64,000 nucleotides of DNA from Plectrocnemia conspersa (Eukaryota; Arthropoda; Insecta; Trichoptera; Polycentropodidae), in the NCBI GenBank assembly GCA_009617715.1, contig VTFK01000174.1, forward strand, positions 186,001 through 250,000. The letters are read 5' to 3'. Below, in pieces: positions 44,885 to 57,289 of this stretch. A model generated the notes under the pieces. The model was not told the origin of the DNA and made no database searches. It was given only the letters and a program-made list of their open reading frames with translations. Numbering within the stretch: position 1 is the first letter of the stretch; each line of letters begins with the position of its first letter. The position numbers and the translations under genes are program-made.

Positions 44885-45600
44885 CATGGACGTCATTTGG
44901 GGGGGGGGGGGGGTTTGGCTAAATGAGGGAATTTGCATTCCATTGAATTTGCCTAAAAATGCATGCCATTTAATTAAATAATATAGAAATATTAAAAAGA
45001 GCTGAAATGATGTTCCTAATTCTAAGCTATAAATTTAAAGAAAATCTACATAAAACAGTCTAGTATCAATTCAAAAAATATTTTTTACATATCTCATTTC
45101 AGTGAAATTATATCGGAATACATTTTCACTAGTAAATATATATTTTTACTAATTAAATATAATTTATCTGGCAAGTGCTAATAAAATTATATGATTTAAA
45201 CATTATTTATTTCAATGCAATGTATAAATTTTACAATGAATGCTTATTTTCCGGTAAAATTATATTTTCACTAATGAAGTTCAAATATATTTTCACTAGT
45301 AGATATATATTTCTACTAGCAAAAAAATAATTTCAGTAGTGAAAGAGTGCTAGTGAAATTATATACTGTTCTAAAATGTCTGACACTCAATTTGGCAGTT
45401 ACGAAACATACATTTGCTGTTCAAACCCAAATCTAATCTACACGAATCAACCAAACCCAACATGACCTAATGAAAGTTAGCATTAATTACAGATTTAAGT
45501 CCAAAATACATACTAAACCAACTCATCTCTCAGATGTCGCATTTCTCATTAGTCAAAAATTCACGTCAAAATAAAATAAATTTAGTTTAAAATATCTGGT
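44885..45600 (+). mobile_element. family M element, longest 5' portion
   Basis: It starts CATGGACGTCATTTGGGGGG, with a run of about 15 G's. It continues AATGCATGCCATTTAATTAA, CATTTCAGTGAAATTATATC and TTTTCACTAGTAAATATATA, then a second hairpin TTTCACTAGTAGATATATAT, GTTACGAAACATACATTTGC, and GTCCAAAATACATACTAAAC with CAACTCATCTCTCAGATG. It ends at a deleted 3' module (AAAATTCACGTCAAAATAAA). This copy gives the block order of the family. Confidence 0.65.
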
Positions 45601-46140
45601 TTCGGACTCTTGATATAAATAAATAAATTATGAAAAAATTAAAATGTATTAGAGATTATTTCATCTCTAATACATATATAAATATCATTTTTTAAACTAT
45701 AATAAAGTAGTAGTGTTTAATGTTCATTTAAGTTAATTTAAATTAAAAAAATAAGAACCACTGAAAGCAATAATTAAATTTATTTTAAATTTAATTAGTG
45801 ATTCTTAAATGTATATTAATTTTAAACGAGTTTCATAAAAAAAATATATTGGACAGAAAAATTAAGAAAATTTGACACGAGTGAATATATTATGTTATAT
45901 GAAAAAAGTTATACAAACATTCGGCACATTTAATTATTTTTTGAAAGCAAAAAAACAACGGTCCTAAACGACCCGAAAACTTTTTTGTTTTATGGTGTAT
46001 AAACTTGGAAAAAAAATAGATCGCAACTATATAGAAAACCACCAAACGAGCGTCGTAAAAAGTATAATAATAAATAATAGATATTAACAGCTGTCCGTCT
46101 GTTCGTCCTGGGGTTTTAACAAAAAATAAAATGTATAAAA
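45601..46140. other. AT-rich part of omb intron
   Basis: Nothing recognised. Confidence 0.3.
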
Positions 46141-46575
46141 CAACCCCGATCATCACTTTTTGGAGGCACGCCGTTCCCGGGGGTGCTCATAATTGAGGGG
46201 TTGGCAGCGTTGAATTATTGCCTGTATTAAAAATTTCAACCGTTTTCCAACAATTTTTCAACATTGTTATGACGGTTGCGACCTTTTCGAAGCGGAATGA
46301 TTTTTTCGATATCCTCGTTAGGAATACAAACACTGCCTGCTGTTGTTTGCTTTTTTTTACTCGTCGGGGGCTGAGCTTTTCGACGCGCGTATTATATATT
46401 ATACCCCCGAACAACCCTTAATAAACATATAAAACGATTATTTAAACGAAAAGATCGCTCGTGTAATTAAGGTGTTAATGTTGTTCGGGAAGATCGACGA
46501 TTAGCGATGAGCGTTTTCAACGTTTAATTATCTCGGAAATATGCGGCGCGTTCGAAAGTAGCCTGATTATTTTTA
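46140..46575. promoter_or_regulatory. GC-richer intronic island
   Basis: Repeat-poor. TTAAGGTGTTAATG near 46467 contains a T-box-like AGGTGTTA next to TAAT cores; CGATTAGCGATGAG and CGTTTAATTATC add homeodomain-like cores. Enhancer identity is inference. Confidence 0.3.
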
Positions 46576-46599
46576 GTTCCCGTTTATAAAAAAATAACT

Positions 46600-46690
46600 A
46601 ACCTCAGGTAGGGGCTCTGAAACTTGCTGGTGGCCGTATGCGGCCATCAAAGCCGAACTTGAAAAGCCCTGCCCGTAAAGATAATTCGCT
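46600..46690 (+). repeat. possible hAT-like terminus
   Basis: CAGGTAGGGGCTCTGAAACT then TGGTGGCCGTATGCGGCC, reminiscent of the GGGCCGCATGCGGC subterminal stretch at 15125. The other end was not found. Confidence 0.3.
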
Positions 46691-48150
46691 GAGTACTAAA
46701 ATTTCAAAATTTAAAACTTTTACAATTGTATTTTTCATATATAATAAATCCCTAAATCGCATTTTTTTAATATGAAAAAGTGTTTTGTATCGTTTATAGA
46801 AATATAAATTTCACAGAAAATTATATTCGCAAGGATATGCCGCCTTTGAGAGGCATAATAAAATGTCCGTTTACGAGCGTTTTAGAATGCGCCCGAGACA
46901 TGCGACTAGACGTTTAGTGCGTATATTTGACGAGTTAATCTGTGACTAGATTGTGGTTGTGATTCGAAGAAAGAAAAGACGGGGAAAAAAAATATATATA
47001 TATACGCACACCCGACTATTGAGCGCAACTGATTTTTAACAAGATTATAGTTAACAGCTCAACTCGAAGTAATATTTCATGCAATATTGTGTCGCGACCA
47101 CCGCAATTACACGAATGCCGTTCAGCATATTTTTTTTCATGTAAAAAAAGATTTAAAAATATTTTAAGAGCAAGTATCTTTAAAATACATATAAGTAAAA
47201 ATAATCATTCCCAAAACAATTCTATATTAAGTTACAAATTAAATATTTTTCAGTTAAAAATATTTTTCATGCATTTTTATTTTATTTAAATATAAAGAAA
47301 TAGAAAATAATAGATTTATTACTGTATCAATAATTAACCATATTTTAAATTCATTAGACTTATTAATGAAAAGCTTTAATATCTAAAAGCTCAAAAGCTT
47401 TCATCGTAATAAAAAAAATATAATATATCATTACGCAAAATTTTTTCAAGTGTCTTTTGAAATGGTAATATAACCATAAAATATTGTACTTAGAATAGAA
47501 AGGGTTATAGTTTAAAAATTGTACTGTTTAAAATGCGTTCTGTTTTTGGGGCCACTTCTATATGGAAGTGTAGTTTACAAAATTATATTTTATAGCAAAC
47601 TGTTAATAAGATTTGTTTCTGTATGATACGTTTAATTATGTTTCAGCATCGCATTGCTTAAAAATCTTAAAAGCACATAAAACAATATTCGTCTTGTAAA
47701 TATATATTCTATATATATTATTGAAATAATATGTGCAAATCTATAACTCAAATAAACATAGTTTGTCGCATTTAAAAGTAGCCCTAAAGCATTTTAACCA
47801 ACAAATTAAGCAACCGCAAATACACATATCCTAGGAAAAAATATTTATAAATCAATAGATTTGTTATGCATAAATGTTAGATCATAATTTGTCTGTACTG
47901 TAAGAATGTTCTACCTATAATTTTAATCAATATTTAACCATACTACTTCTAAAAATAAATTTAGTATAATTTATCTCCAGTATACATATGTTCTAAATAC
48001 CTTTAGTTTTATGACATTATCTCTGTTTATACATTTATCTACAGATTAAAAAAAATACTAGTTAAAACTAGAAGATATATAACACTAATATTAAAAAATA
48101 TTACTTAATTAAAATATCCAAAATATTTCTTTCTACAACGATCGACACAA
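46691..48150. other. mostly AT-rich part of omb intron
   Basis: A small GC-richer patch at about 46830-47000. No gene or clear repeat. Confidence 0.3.
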
Positions 48151-48159
48151 GCATACCTC

Positions 48160-48570
48160 TCACACACACTCGATACATACGTGTAACGTATCTGCAAAAT
48201 TTGGCATCCTTCAAAAAGGGGGCTCGCTTGACCCGTTGGCACCCAGCCATTATCTCGTTGATTGTTTGTTTTAGACGTGTCAGTAAAAAATGAACAGCGT
48301 AAATAAACGCGCATACTCCTCCGGGTATACGTGTATGTACATGCATACGTATGTATACCCACCGACGAATATGCCCGCCGGCCACGGGCCCAAATAACCA
48401 GGTAAGTAGCTATATCATGTTAAGCCGGTAATAACCGAGTGGCCGGACGGGCCCGCAAACTCATTTCATTCATTCGGTTACACGGCGGGTCGAAAGTCAC
48501 GCCGAAGACGGCTTAGCCAGATTTCAAACTAATTTCATTAGATTTGTATATATTTTCAGGTCATTAAGAG
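48160..48570. other. GC-richer patch with a consensus splice-donor-like site
   Basis: ACCAGGTAAGTAGC near 48397 is an exact CAG|GTAAGT donor on the plus strand (antisense to omb), following a GC-rich stretch and the imperfect inverted repeat GGGTATACG...CGTATGTATACCC (48324-48361). One donor-like site alone does not establish a transcript. Confidence 0.25.
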
Positions 48571-48639
48571 GTCGCGTCATCTTGTTATTAGGTTAGAGCA
48601 CCATTAAGGTTTCAACTTTGATAATATTAATTTAAATTT

Positions 48640-48870
48640 GCATACTGATGTCGGTCTCTCACTGTCGTGAGGTACGCAGCTAGCGGGTGTGCGAATACCG
48701 GACGCTCAGGAATTCAGGTTTTAAATATAATTTATGGTTCTACTGTTTATTCACCATTCGAAAGCCAGATTAAATTTGATTATTTAATTAAAAATAATAA
48801 CATAAGAGGCATTTGCCCAATACACTACAACGGGGTAAACACGACCAAGTAGTGAGGCACTAAACTGGAA
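48640..48870 (+). repeat. family K repeat with GC-rich head
   Basis: A head with GGTACGCAGCTAGCGGG is followed about 140 bp later by CAATACACTACAACGGGGTA, AACACGACCAAGTAGTG and AGGCAC, the family K core. This is the only copy where a possible SINE-like head is seen. Confidence 0.45.
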
Positions 48871-49074
48871 TCGGTGATTTATATTTTAATAATTATAAAC
48901 TATTTTTAAAGATGTCAATATGCATGACTTTATTTTAAAAATTCATTCTTATTCTCATTATTAATTCATATCAGGTAGTGAGAAAAGGGACAGGTATTTC
49001 TAACTAGCACTTCATAAACATTGTTTGACTATATATATTTAAAAAAATAAAATACGATATCTTAAAATTAAAAT

Positions 49075-49245
49075 AAGATTTTAATAGCTTGATTTCAACT
49101 ATATTTTAATTACTCATCTCAAAGCTACTACGTGAGACTAAGAAAAACTAGAATAATTTAATATGTGATGATCGATCAGAATAAAAATTATAATATTTGA
49201 TCTTCTAGACACGATAAAAATTTAAAAACATGTTTCATATGTATT
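49075..49245 (-). repeat. SINE S1 body
   Basis: On the minus strand CGTGTCTAGAAGATCAAATA, TCTGATCGATCATCACATA and CTAGTTTTTCTTAGTCTCAC; diverged but in S1 order. Confidence 0.5.
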
Positions 49246-49389
49246 TATTTTTTTATTACAAATCTGATCATATAGGTGTATTTTCTATAACTTTCATTTA
49301 AATTATATTTGCGTATCCACTTATAAAACACGTGATCAACGATATACGAATAAATTATTTTTTCATTAAAAATCTAATCATAATGATTT

Positions 49390-49425
49390 GCCAGGATTTC
49401 CCAACGCGTCATTATGGACAAAGCA
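49390..49425 (-). repeat. family H partial copy
   Basis: The minus strand TCCATAATGACGCGTTGGGA leads into AATCCTGGCAAATC. Only the first arm and loop are preserved. Confidence 0.4.
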
Positions 49426-49519
49426 TACATCAACTCAATATAAATACTAATTCATACACACGCATTAACTTACATGTTAATAAAGAATCATATGAAATTT
49501 TAAATTAATTATTGTATGC

Positions 49520-49720
49520 ATCTAAATGAGCACCACCCTACATAATTTTCCAGCTTATGTTTAGCAATTTCGCTGAGAAGCTGGATAATCGCTGAGAAAT
49601 GTTCTGGGCGTCAAATTCCATTCCATAGAAAATGGAAAAAATACTTCACTAAAAACATTTTTTTTAAATAAATTTAAGTGAAATATTGCTGGTAATATTT
49701 TAAAATATTATTAGCAGAGT
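49520..49720 (+). repeat. family P repeat, copy 2
   Basis: Partner of 42910-43115. It lies directly upstream of a family M copy, so P and M may be parts of a larger unit or nested insertions. Confidence 0.5.
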
Positions 49721-49739
49721 ATATTGTAGTAAGAAATTA

Positions 49740-50010
49740 ATTAAAATGAAGATATGATGACAGGGACAGCATTTTGGCAAAAAAATGCACGTCATTTAAT
49801 TAAATACTATAAATCGTAATGAAATAGAAATATTAAAAAAAGCTGAAATTACATCACTGATTCTAAACCGAAAATTATCTGCTTATCCCTAAAAGAAAAT
49901 TTAAAAAAAAAACTGAATCTATCCCGAAAATATTTTTTTTAATATCTGATTTCGATGAAATCATATTTTTATAAATTTTCACTAGTAGATATATATCTTG
50001 TAGAGATATT
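49740..50010 (+). repeat. family M repeat, 5' portion
   Basis: ACAGGGACAGCATTTTGGC, AAAATGCACGTCATTTAATT, GATTTCGATGAAATCATAT and TTTTCACTAGTAGATATATA in family order, truncated after the first hairpin. Confidence 0.6.
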
Positions 50011-50885
50011 TAAGATTTGTAAAATTTTCTTTAATAATAAGGAGTACTTCACTTTTATAGAATTCCGGATAACACATCTATGTTTGAACCGAGTACTATC
50101 CAATATAACCATAAAAATAATATTAATTTTATACAATAGTATAATAAAAAATATTAAGATTATATACTGAAGGCATTTAAAGCTAACTTCATTTTATTTA
50201 AATTAAAAGTAGCAAATAAATAAAAGTAGCAATAAAATTATAATTCAACAAACATATAAACAAAAATTTTGGCACATCTCAGACAATAGTTCGCTTTTTA
50301 AAGAACAGTTTTTTACTTGATATTTTTTTTATTAAATTAAAATATATTTTATTTTAAAGCCTGACTTTCGGTAAGCCCGTGAATAAGAGCGCGTGGCTGT
50401 TCAAAATGAATTTTACGCGATAATCACAAAACAAACAACACATTGTCTGTCAGACGCAAACCTGCTATTAGAGGTCTCCAGACTGGCAACGCGGAGCCAG
50501 GGTTCGAGGGCCGATTTTTTCGTCCCCTGACACTCATCTACGATAATTAGAAGCGCAAGGTGTAATTTCGAAATTAGGCCCCGTGTACCTGTACATACAT
50601 ACACCGTATAAAATTTTATTACTCACAATCTTTTTTTTAATAATCAATCATCGCACTATTATTATCGGACATCTACAACGCCCATCGATTAAGCTTTCGA
50701 CGAGTCTATCCAACGCAAATTTATTACTTTGCGAATTCATACATAAAGACGGAGTACGAAAACTTTATAAATAAATTAAAAAAAATATTCTTTGACGATC
50801 CTTAAATTTATCATTCAATGAAATGTTCCAATGATTTTATTTATTATTTGCTTTCAAAATTATTTCATTGAATATGTCCATAAAT
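50011..50885. other. omb intron, AT-rich with a GC-richer patch
   Basis: The patch at about 50365-50600 is repeat-poor and unrecognised. The rest is AT-rich. Confidence 0.3.
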
Positions 50886-51270
50886 TTGTATCGTACACAA
50901 CTTTCGCCCCGAGCTTAAATCGCCTCGAACACGTCACGTTATTGATTCTTTATTGTTTTTATTTTTATTTTACAGTTTTAGAGGCATCGGCGCCAAACCG
51001 TGAGGTGTCGATCTTCATTGATCGTGGGAACAATTCAGTGATCTATAGAGGGCGTCGCTTGGGGTCGAAGAATGTGGATTTTGGGAAGCTGAGGGGTCAA
51101 ACTTCGCGTGTTCGACCGATAAATTGAATATGAGCATCGTGGATATATTGGCGAGAATAACGTCTCAAGGTCTCGTTGACGCCCGAAGACAAGTTCAATT
51201 GGAGTTTCATTGACGCTTTGATTGATCTGATGTCGGTTAGGTTACGCGAATACACTAAGCTCGAGTGGTT
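50885..51270. promoter_or_regulatory. GC-richer intronic island
   Basis: Repeat-poor with CpGs. The 98-codon plus-strand frame (50831-51127) starts in AT-rich DNA and shows no known domain. A TTTTATTTTACAG acceptor-like tract precedes TTTTAGAGGCATCGG near 50975, not enough to call an exon. Confidence 0.25.
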
Positions 51271-51985
51271 TTAGTACAGTAAATATAAGAAGATTAATAT
51301 AATTCTATAGTGTATAATCTCATTCAACAACTAGTAAGTCGTCTACTACATATAACAATCAAAGATATTTGAAAAGAAAAATAGTGATCTTGTATCGGAT
51401 TAGATCGATGAATAAATATATATTGAGTACCACTGTTAATTTGCAAATATCTTATATTTTTTGATAGGACATCCTGACAAATTCAGTATATATATTTAAA
51501 TGAATAGATAGGCTACATTTAATAAAGCTTACATTGTAACGCAGTCAATGAATTACTAGTTTATTTTAAATTAGATCGTGTGTTAGATTACCTTAATCAT
51601 TATGCAAATTCTAAAATTTAGCATAACTTCCAATTCCACTGCACTGTTATTAGTTTTTTTTTGTTTTATACAAAAACGATAATTCAAGCTCGATAATAAA
51701 CATTTTTTAATTAACCGCAACAACCTGTCATTATTTGCCAGCTTTAATTGATTGCAATGAAATTTATAACCACGTACCTTCAAATCCGTTTTAATAATTC
51801 GGAGACTTTCAATTTAAGCACACGTACTTTATTTCTTTTACGTTTCAATTTTTATATTTGGGTTTGCAATTACGTAATTTTTTGGACTGTTTCAAAATGC
51901 TTGTAAATAGTTACTACGAATTATCATAGAACAAGAAGAATAAAAACATTTTATCTAAGATAATAATAAATAAATCAAAGTTATA

Positions 51986-52637
51986 CAGGCGGCCCTCGAC
52001 TTTCGAACGTTCGACTTTCGCACATTTAAAAAAAAAACATTTTTTTAAAAAAAAAAACGTTTTGATAGAGGTGAATCTTTTGCTTCAATTGGACGTTCGT
52101 ATGATACAAACAGGTCTACGATATGTTCAATTTTGCAAAATAAAAATATAATTAAAGATTTTTTTCCTAATTATCCAAAATTATTGAATATGTAGAATAT
52201 TCTTCTAGCCAAATATTTAATGTAGATGAGACAGGTTTATTTTGGAAGGCTCTTTAACAATGAAAAATACGAATGAAGCCTATACACATCGTGACAAATT
52301 TTTAATATTATGGAAGATTGTGATCCCAATGGTGAACGCATATCTCAAGTGCATAGGGCGATCAATAAAAACATAGCATGTTATAAAATACTATATGAAG
52401 AAAAAAAAAAGAATAGTGGAAAACAGTTAACTCTTGATAGCTTTTCAAAGGAAACACCCGGAAACCCAACTCAAACGTGTCTCTTAAACGCCTCTTAAAC
52501 ACCTTATATTTACTTGATAAATAAATATTTTAAAATACGCACAATTTCAATTTTTTTTACTACACTCGACTTTCGTACATTCAACATTCGCACACATTTT
52601 CAGGAACCAATTATGTGCGAAAGTCGAGGGCCGCCTA
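51986..52637 (+). mobile_element. internally deleted Tigger/pogo-type DNA transposon
   Basis: Terminal inverted repeats begin CAGGCGGCCCTCGACTTTCG at the left and (reverse complement) TAGGCGGCCCTCGACTTTCG at the right, flanked by TA (51984-51985 and 52638-52639), the Tc1/pogo target. Three transposase remnants lie in order. An N-terminal CENP-B-type HTH runs from 52061 (GESFASIGRSYDTNRSTICS). A DDE-domain start runs from 52210 (IFNVDETGLFWKAL, then a stop). A C-terminal piece occupies 52310-52498 (DPNGERISQVHRAI, CYKILYEEKKKN, QLTLDSF), as in Tigger/jerky proteins. At 652 bp most of the DDE domain is gone, so it is non-autonomous. Confidence 0.85.
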
Positions 52638-52639
52638 TA

Positions 52640-53375
52640 TACCATTAATAATCACTGATTTTTTTCTAAAATTTAGTATAAATGCAATATAAAATAGCTA
52701 AAATTAACTCATTCCCAGGTGTAACAAATTTACAAATGTATATAAATTATTTCACTACAATAGTTGATGGCAACATAATGTTAAGAAAGTAAATTGATTA
52801 TTGTAATCGATTTAAGCTCTTATGTTTATATATTCCTACTTTTCTGGTTAATTTAAGAATATATTGCTTGATGTATCATCACAGCAGTTTTTTAAGACAA
52901 CATTAAAAAGACGGAATAGTCTAAAAGATACTTTGTTAAAAAAAAAAATGATTATAAATTATCACAATAGAACCAATATGACTCTGATTTTATATCTTTA
53001 AAATTGCAGGATACAATGACTGTTATGAGGACAAAAACAGCAGTAATTAATTTGAATATCAACGAATAATAATTGCTATAGCAAATTGTGTAATAATAAC
53101 TATCGAATGTTTGAGAAAACTGCGAGAGATTGCTGAAATTTGTACTTAGAAATTATAGGTAAACAAGTACTGTATTTTAAAGGTATTTTTAGGATAGTTT
53201 TGAAAAAATAAATCTGCAAAATATAAAATATATGTTAAACAGAATCTATAGAACACCAAAAAATAATTTTGCTTCTGTCGAAAAACAAAGACTAATTGCT
53301 AAGAATTAATTAAATTTTCAAAGCGACTTTACAACTATTTAAAGGCGAGAAAGGGGAAATTTCAAGGATTCAGAA
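52640..53375. other. AT-rich part of omb intron
   Basis: Nothing recognised. Confidence 0.3.
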
Positions 53376-53730
53376 ACACCAGGTAATCCTCAGTGAGTCA
53401 TCCGATTTCCCACATCGCCGGTAGAGTTCTCAGAGGAGGACTTCCTACATAGCTAGGTCGGACACCTCCCGGGAATGTCGGCAATATAATTGAATATTAA
53501 TCAGCGTGTAATGTTTTGGTGGCGCCTGTAATGCCCGTCTGTGGTCTCGGGCGCCGTCTAGCCCGCGCAGGGCTCCAGATAAAATCAGTAATCCTATATC
53601 TATATATCATCTCCCTTTCTGCTGGACCGAAGCCGCCCTATGAGGTCTCAGCCGAAACAAGTGAAACTCACAAACACACTCATACGCGGAGGTACTCGGA
53701 CTCAGGCATGCGATCTGTCCTAATCAATAC
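53376..53730. other. GC-rich patch, possibly retroelement-derived
   Basis: Abrupt edges and a style (CACATCGCCGGTAGAGTTCT, GGACTTCCTACATAGCTAGG, GGACACCTCCCGGGAATG) suggest a non-LTR element leader or an unclassified repeat. No RT motif is present and no second copy was seen in the window, so this stays open. Confidence 0.3.
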
Positions 53731-54690
53731 CGATACTAATGTTTTCGTGTCGAGACATATCGACGTTGTTTCTATAAAGAATAAAAGTGTATATAATTTA
53801 TATGTTTATTTTACAAGCTCATAAACTCATTACAATGATGTGAGTTTAAATAGAAAATTTGCATACTAATTGAAATAATCTAAACCATGATCTAAGTTGA
53901 CTTGCTGTAACAAATTTTCATAATTGGGGCAGTTTTAAGTATCTCAATATATCTTAAGAGTAGAAAAACTGAATCAAATGTATATATTTATTAATATATT
54001 AAAAGAAAAATGTCTGTAATAAAGCATAAATTATAATTTGTACAGCTGATTCGATTATATTAATAAGTAGAATTAAAACTAAATTTTTAGTTTAATTTAT
54101 TTTAGTTAATATTTTAATTTTTAACTTCTTCAGATTTCGTCAAATAAAAGTACATATTATACAATACACCAGTCATAAATGCAATTTAAACTTGTTAAAA
54201 CAAATAAACTGTTTCATGGCTGCTTGTAGTACATAATATTTGATAGCTTGTAATGAACTTATACTGACAATAATATTTGAAACACTATGTTTGAATAAAA
54301 CATACATGGTTTAATTACAAATAATTTAAAAAAAGAAATAAAAGTATTTGTTAAATTATGGTGGTTAATCTATATTTCTAAACCTATCTACTAAACATAT
54401 GGGTGTATAGGTATCATATATAATATAAATATTATATATAAATTGTGTTATGCTAATGTGTCGCCGTATAATTTATTATATATTATTCCGTGCACGACCG
54501 AATAGTGAATTTATTTCATGGCAAAATCATTTCGCCATGCAAATTGTAATAATGCAAATAAAAATTAGGGTTTTAAGAATTCCAGCTTACATTTCACATT
54601 TGGGACGGAGATTCTTAGCCTAGTCACGCAACGTTAATTTTTATATACACAATAATAAATAATTTATTAAAACGATACACATACACGCCC
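53731..54690. other. AT-rich part of omb intron
   Basis: Nothing recognised. Confidence 0.3.
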
Positions 54691-55145
54691 ATGTGTGTAT
54701 ATAATACCAAACGTGTTTATGATGTATAGATATATAGTTATTAAAATTAAGACACCTCGCCCGCGTCAAAAACCGGTCAAGGCAAGGACAAAATTATGGG
54801 TTTCTATGCTTTTTTTTAATAGAACCAACGTCCGCAGGGCAAAACTGAATGATTTATAGTAATTTACTAAATTGTCGATACCTGAAATCTATGCCACTGA
54901 GATTTTTTTCGTTTGATATGGAATCGATTTGTTCGGTATTGCCCCCGACTTATCGAGAGACAGTCGCTTTGGCAACGGCAACGGACGACCCTCTTTTTAG
55001 GGTATTAGACCGAACTAAAGACGCATTAGCTTTAAGTGTTCTAGCTTTGGCGGGATTAAGCAATAAATTATTGCGAATTGTAGACAGGGGTGAGTTGCCA
55101 AAGAGATGGGGCAAATCAACGTATCGTTATAATTCTAAGACTTAA
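54690..55145. other. GC-richer patch, no gene recognised
   Basis: A 98-codon plus-strand frame (54849-55145) is composition-wise protein-like in its second half (VALATATDDPLFRVLDRTKD) but matches no family I know and lies on the strand opposite omb. Could be a small exon, a relic or chance. Confidence 0.25.
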
Positions 55146-55395
55146 ACAAATCTACATCATAGACACAATATTCACGTATCAATTTCTGTACAAAACATAA
55201 AGCAGCACATATTAATTTGAGAGTTGATGATAATACTGTTATTCAGAAAATGTTCTCAGTGAAAGACCTCTGAAGTTGATAAAAAATATTGAGAAACACT
55301 ATTAAAGTGGACGTGAAAAATGCGAAAATGGACTGACCCATAGGCAAAACAGCAACGATTCGAAGTATGTTCTTCTTTATACTTTTCAATAGGAT

Positions 55396-56250
55396 TAGAT
55401 ATTACAATACCGGTAGAACCGATACTAGTAATACCAGTATGAAGCAATAATTGACACTCGGTACTACCGGTAGTACCGAAAATATTTCTTAATTTTATTT
55501 ACGAAAACGACGATGCCCATATTGCTTGAAAGTAGCGTAGAATAAAACGGTGCCATTGTAGAGGATTAACCAAAGTAATTTAATCGGGGTAAGATAGAAA
55601 AGTAAAATAACAAATAAAACATTTGTTTTAGTCCAAAAGGCCGAAATATCGGTCCACTCTACCTATGCAAAAAAAATCCATCGGCCGATATTTCGGCAAA
55701 AATATATTTTTTTTAAACATCTTAGATATTTTTATATTTTTGTATATGCGCTACGTTTGCTTTAGCTCAGGCAAATATAACAGTACCTATCAGTTTTCAT
55801 TTATTATGTTATGTAACAGAGAAATGACCTCACTTTTTTATGATAGGGATGGCTGGCGAAGTGCAAACAAAGCAGGTAATGCATACAAGAAATTCTTTTT
55901 ACTATTTGTACATTTTTATTTCCATTCAGAAATATATTTTTACCCAAATAGTCTACGGAATACGCTTCACTAAGCATTGGTGGTAAACATTAGCAATAAG
56001 TAAGTCTTAATAATTATATTTAAATAAATAAATATTGCACGAAATTTATGTTTTTTTTAAAAAACAACCTTTTTCATTGGAAAATAATGCAGTGCTATTT
56101 TTTCTAATAAATATTATTGCTTTGCACAGAGTACACAAAAATAGTTTCAAATTTTTAAGACACATAGGTATAACATAATTTATTTATAAATTCAAATACA
56201 TGATTTTTTCAACAAAAAGATATATTAATACAGCAAAGAAGCCCCAAAAT
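55396..56250 (+). mobile_element. hAT-type relic related to the 12.0-13.5 kb element
   Basis: AATACCGGTAGAACCGATAC, GGTACTACCGGTAGTACCG, ATATTGCTTGAAAGTAGCG, ATGATAGGGATGGCTGGCGA and AACATAATTTATTTATAAAT occur in the same order as in the 12015 element. GGCCGAAATATCGG (about 55638) and CCGATATTTCGGC (about 55685) add an internal inverted pair. Outer ends were not resolved. An open frame (55665-55973) through the GATAGGGATGG block has no recognised domain. Confidence 0.5.
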
Positions 56251-56459
56251 ATGATTTAAAATCAAGTTTTACCCGATATAAAATATGGTATAGATTCGTT
56301 TAGATTTAGAGCCTTTAACGTTTACTCTAGTCTAGAGCATCAGCAGTTAAAAAGCGGCACGAACGGCATAATGAAAACAACCATATGGCATTTTAAAAAA
56401 AAAATGGGTTAAAGGGTTACGTGTGTGATTATGTTACAGTGTCACACATATATAAATTC

Positions 56460-57005
56460 TAATCGTCGTGGCAGATGTTCGGCATTTATCGGAAACCCTT
56501 TCGGTGTGTGTGCGCGCAGGCGCAGGGCAGACGGACTCACAAAGAGTGTCGCCCTTACAAGTTATCGTTCAGTAAGCTGTCAATACGTATAAGGGGCCCC
56601 GTCTCATGGGCCTCCTTTGGGGCCCCGAGCCGCCGTTGCCCAGCCAGTGGACCGTGATAACAAGGGACATGCTCTTTTCGAGCGATGCGCGCCGACAAAA
56701 AATCATCTTTTTGATATAAGACTTTATATAATATACGTACGCGCAGATATAAATATAAAAGGCAAACCCTTACAAGTGTGCGCCGACAAAGTCCGATGGC
56801 AATAATAAGTCGGAGTTTGTTCAAGGAATCGATCGGCGGAGCGTGAAGTCGGGCGCCGGAAGCTTTATGACTTGACGCCAGCCAGCATCCGCCGAAATCT
56901 GCTTCTGATTAAACGCGGAGGAGATGAGCGATGGAAATAGAATGGCGAAACGGCGTGATGATACGCGAGCGGCGAACCGAGCGTGACGATTAACGTTTAG
57001 ACATC
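56460..57005. promoter_or_regulatory. GC/CpG-rich intronic island
   Basis: Repeat-poor, with a GCGCGCAGGCGCAGGG stretch near 56512. Open frames on both strands overlap and are unrecognised. Candidate regulatory island. Confidence 0.3.
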
Positions 57006-57179
57006 AAGAGTGATGATACAAAGCATTGTTTTAATTAATAAGTTGAACATCAATGAAAAGCGGTGGTTGTTAAATTGGAATACTTTTCAATTCCTATACT
57101 TTATCATTCAAAATTAATACATTAGCAATATATGTTGATAATTTATAATAATATAAAATAGTTACATTACTAAATTTAA

Positions 57180-57245
57180 ACTCAATGCGTTATCTCAACC
57201 AAGTAAACACAATCAATAACTACTAAATAATTAATGAGACACCAT
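57180..57245 (+). repeat. family K repeat
   Basis: CTCAATGCGTTATCTCAACC then AAGTAAACACAATCAATAAC and TACTAAATAATTAATGAGAC. It sits about 50 bp before a family M copy. Confidence 0.55.
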
Positions 57246-57289
57246 ACCGTATATATTTTATTAATTATAGTATATTACAACAATTTACA

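Noticed and set aside
48390..48410. Consensus splice donor CAG|GTAAGT on the plus strand
   Set aside because: No matching acceptor, open frame or second exon; exact donors occur by chance in 64 kb.
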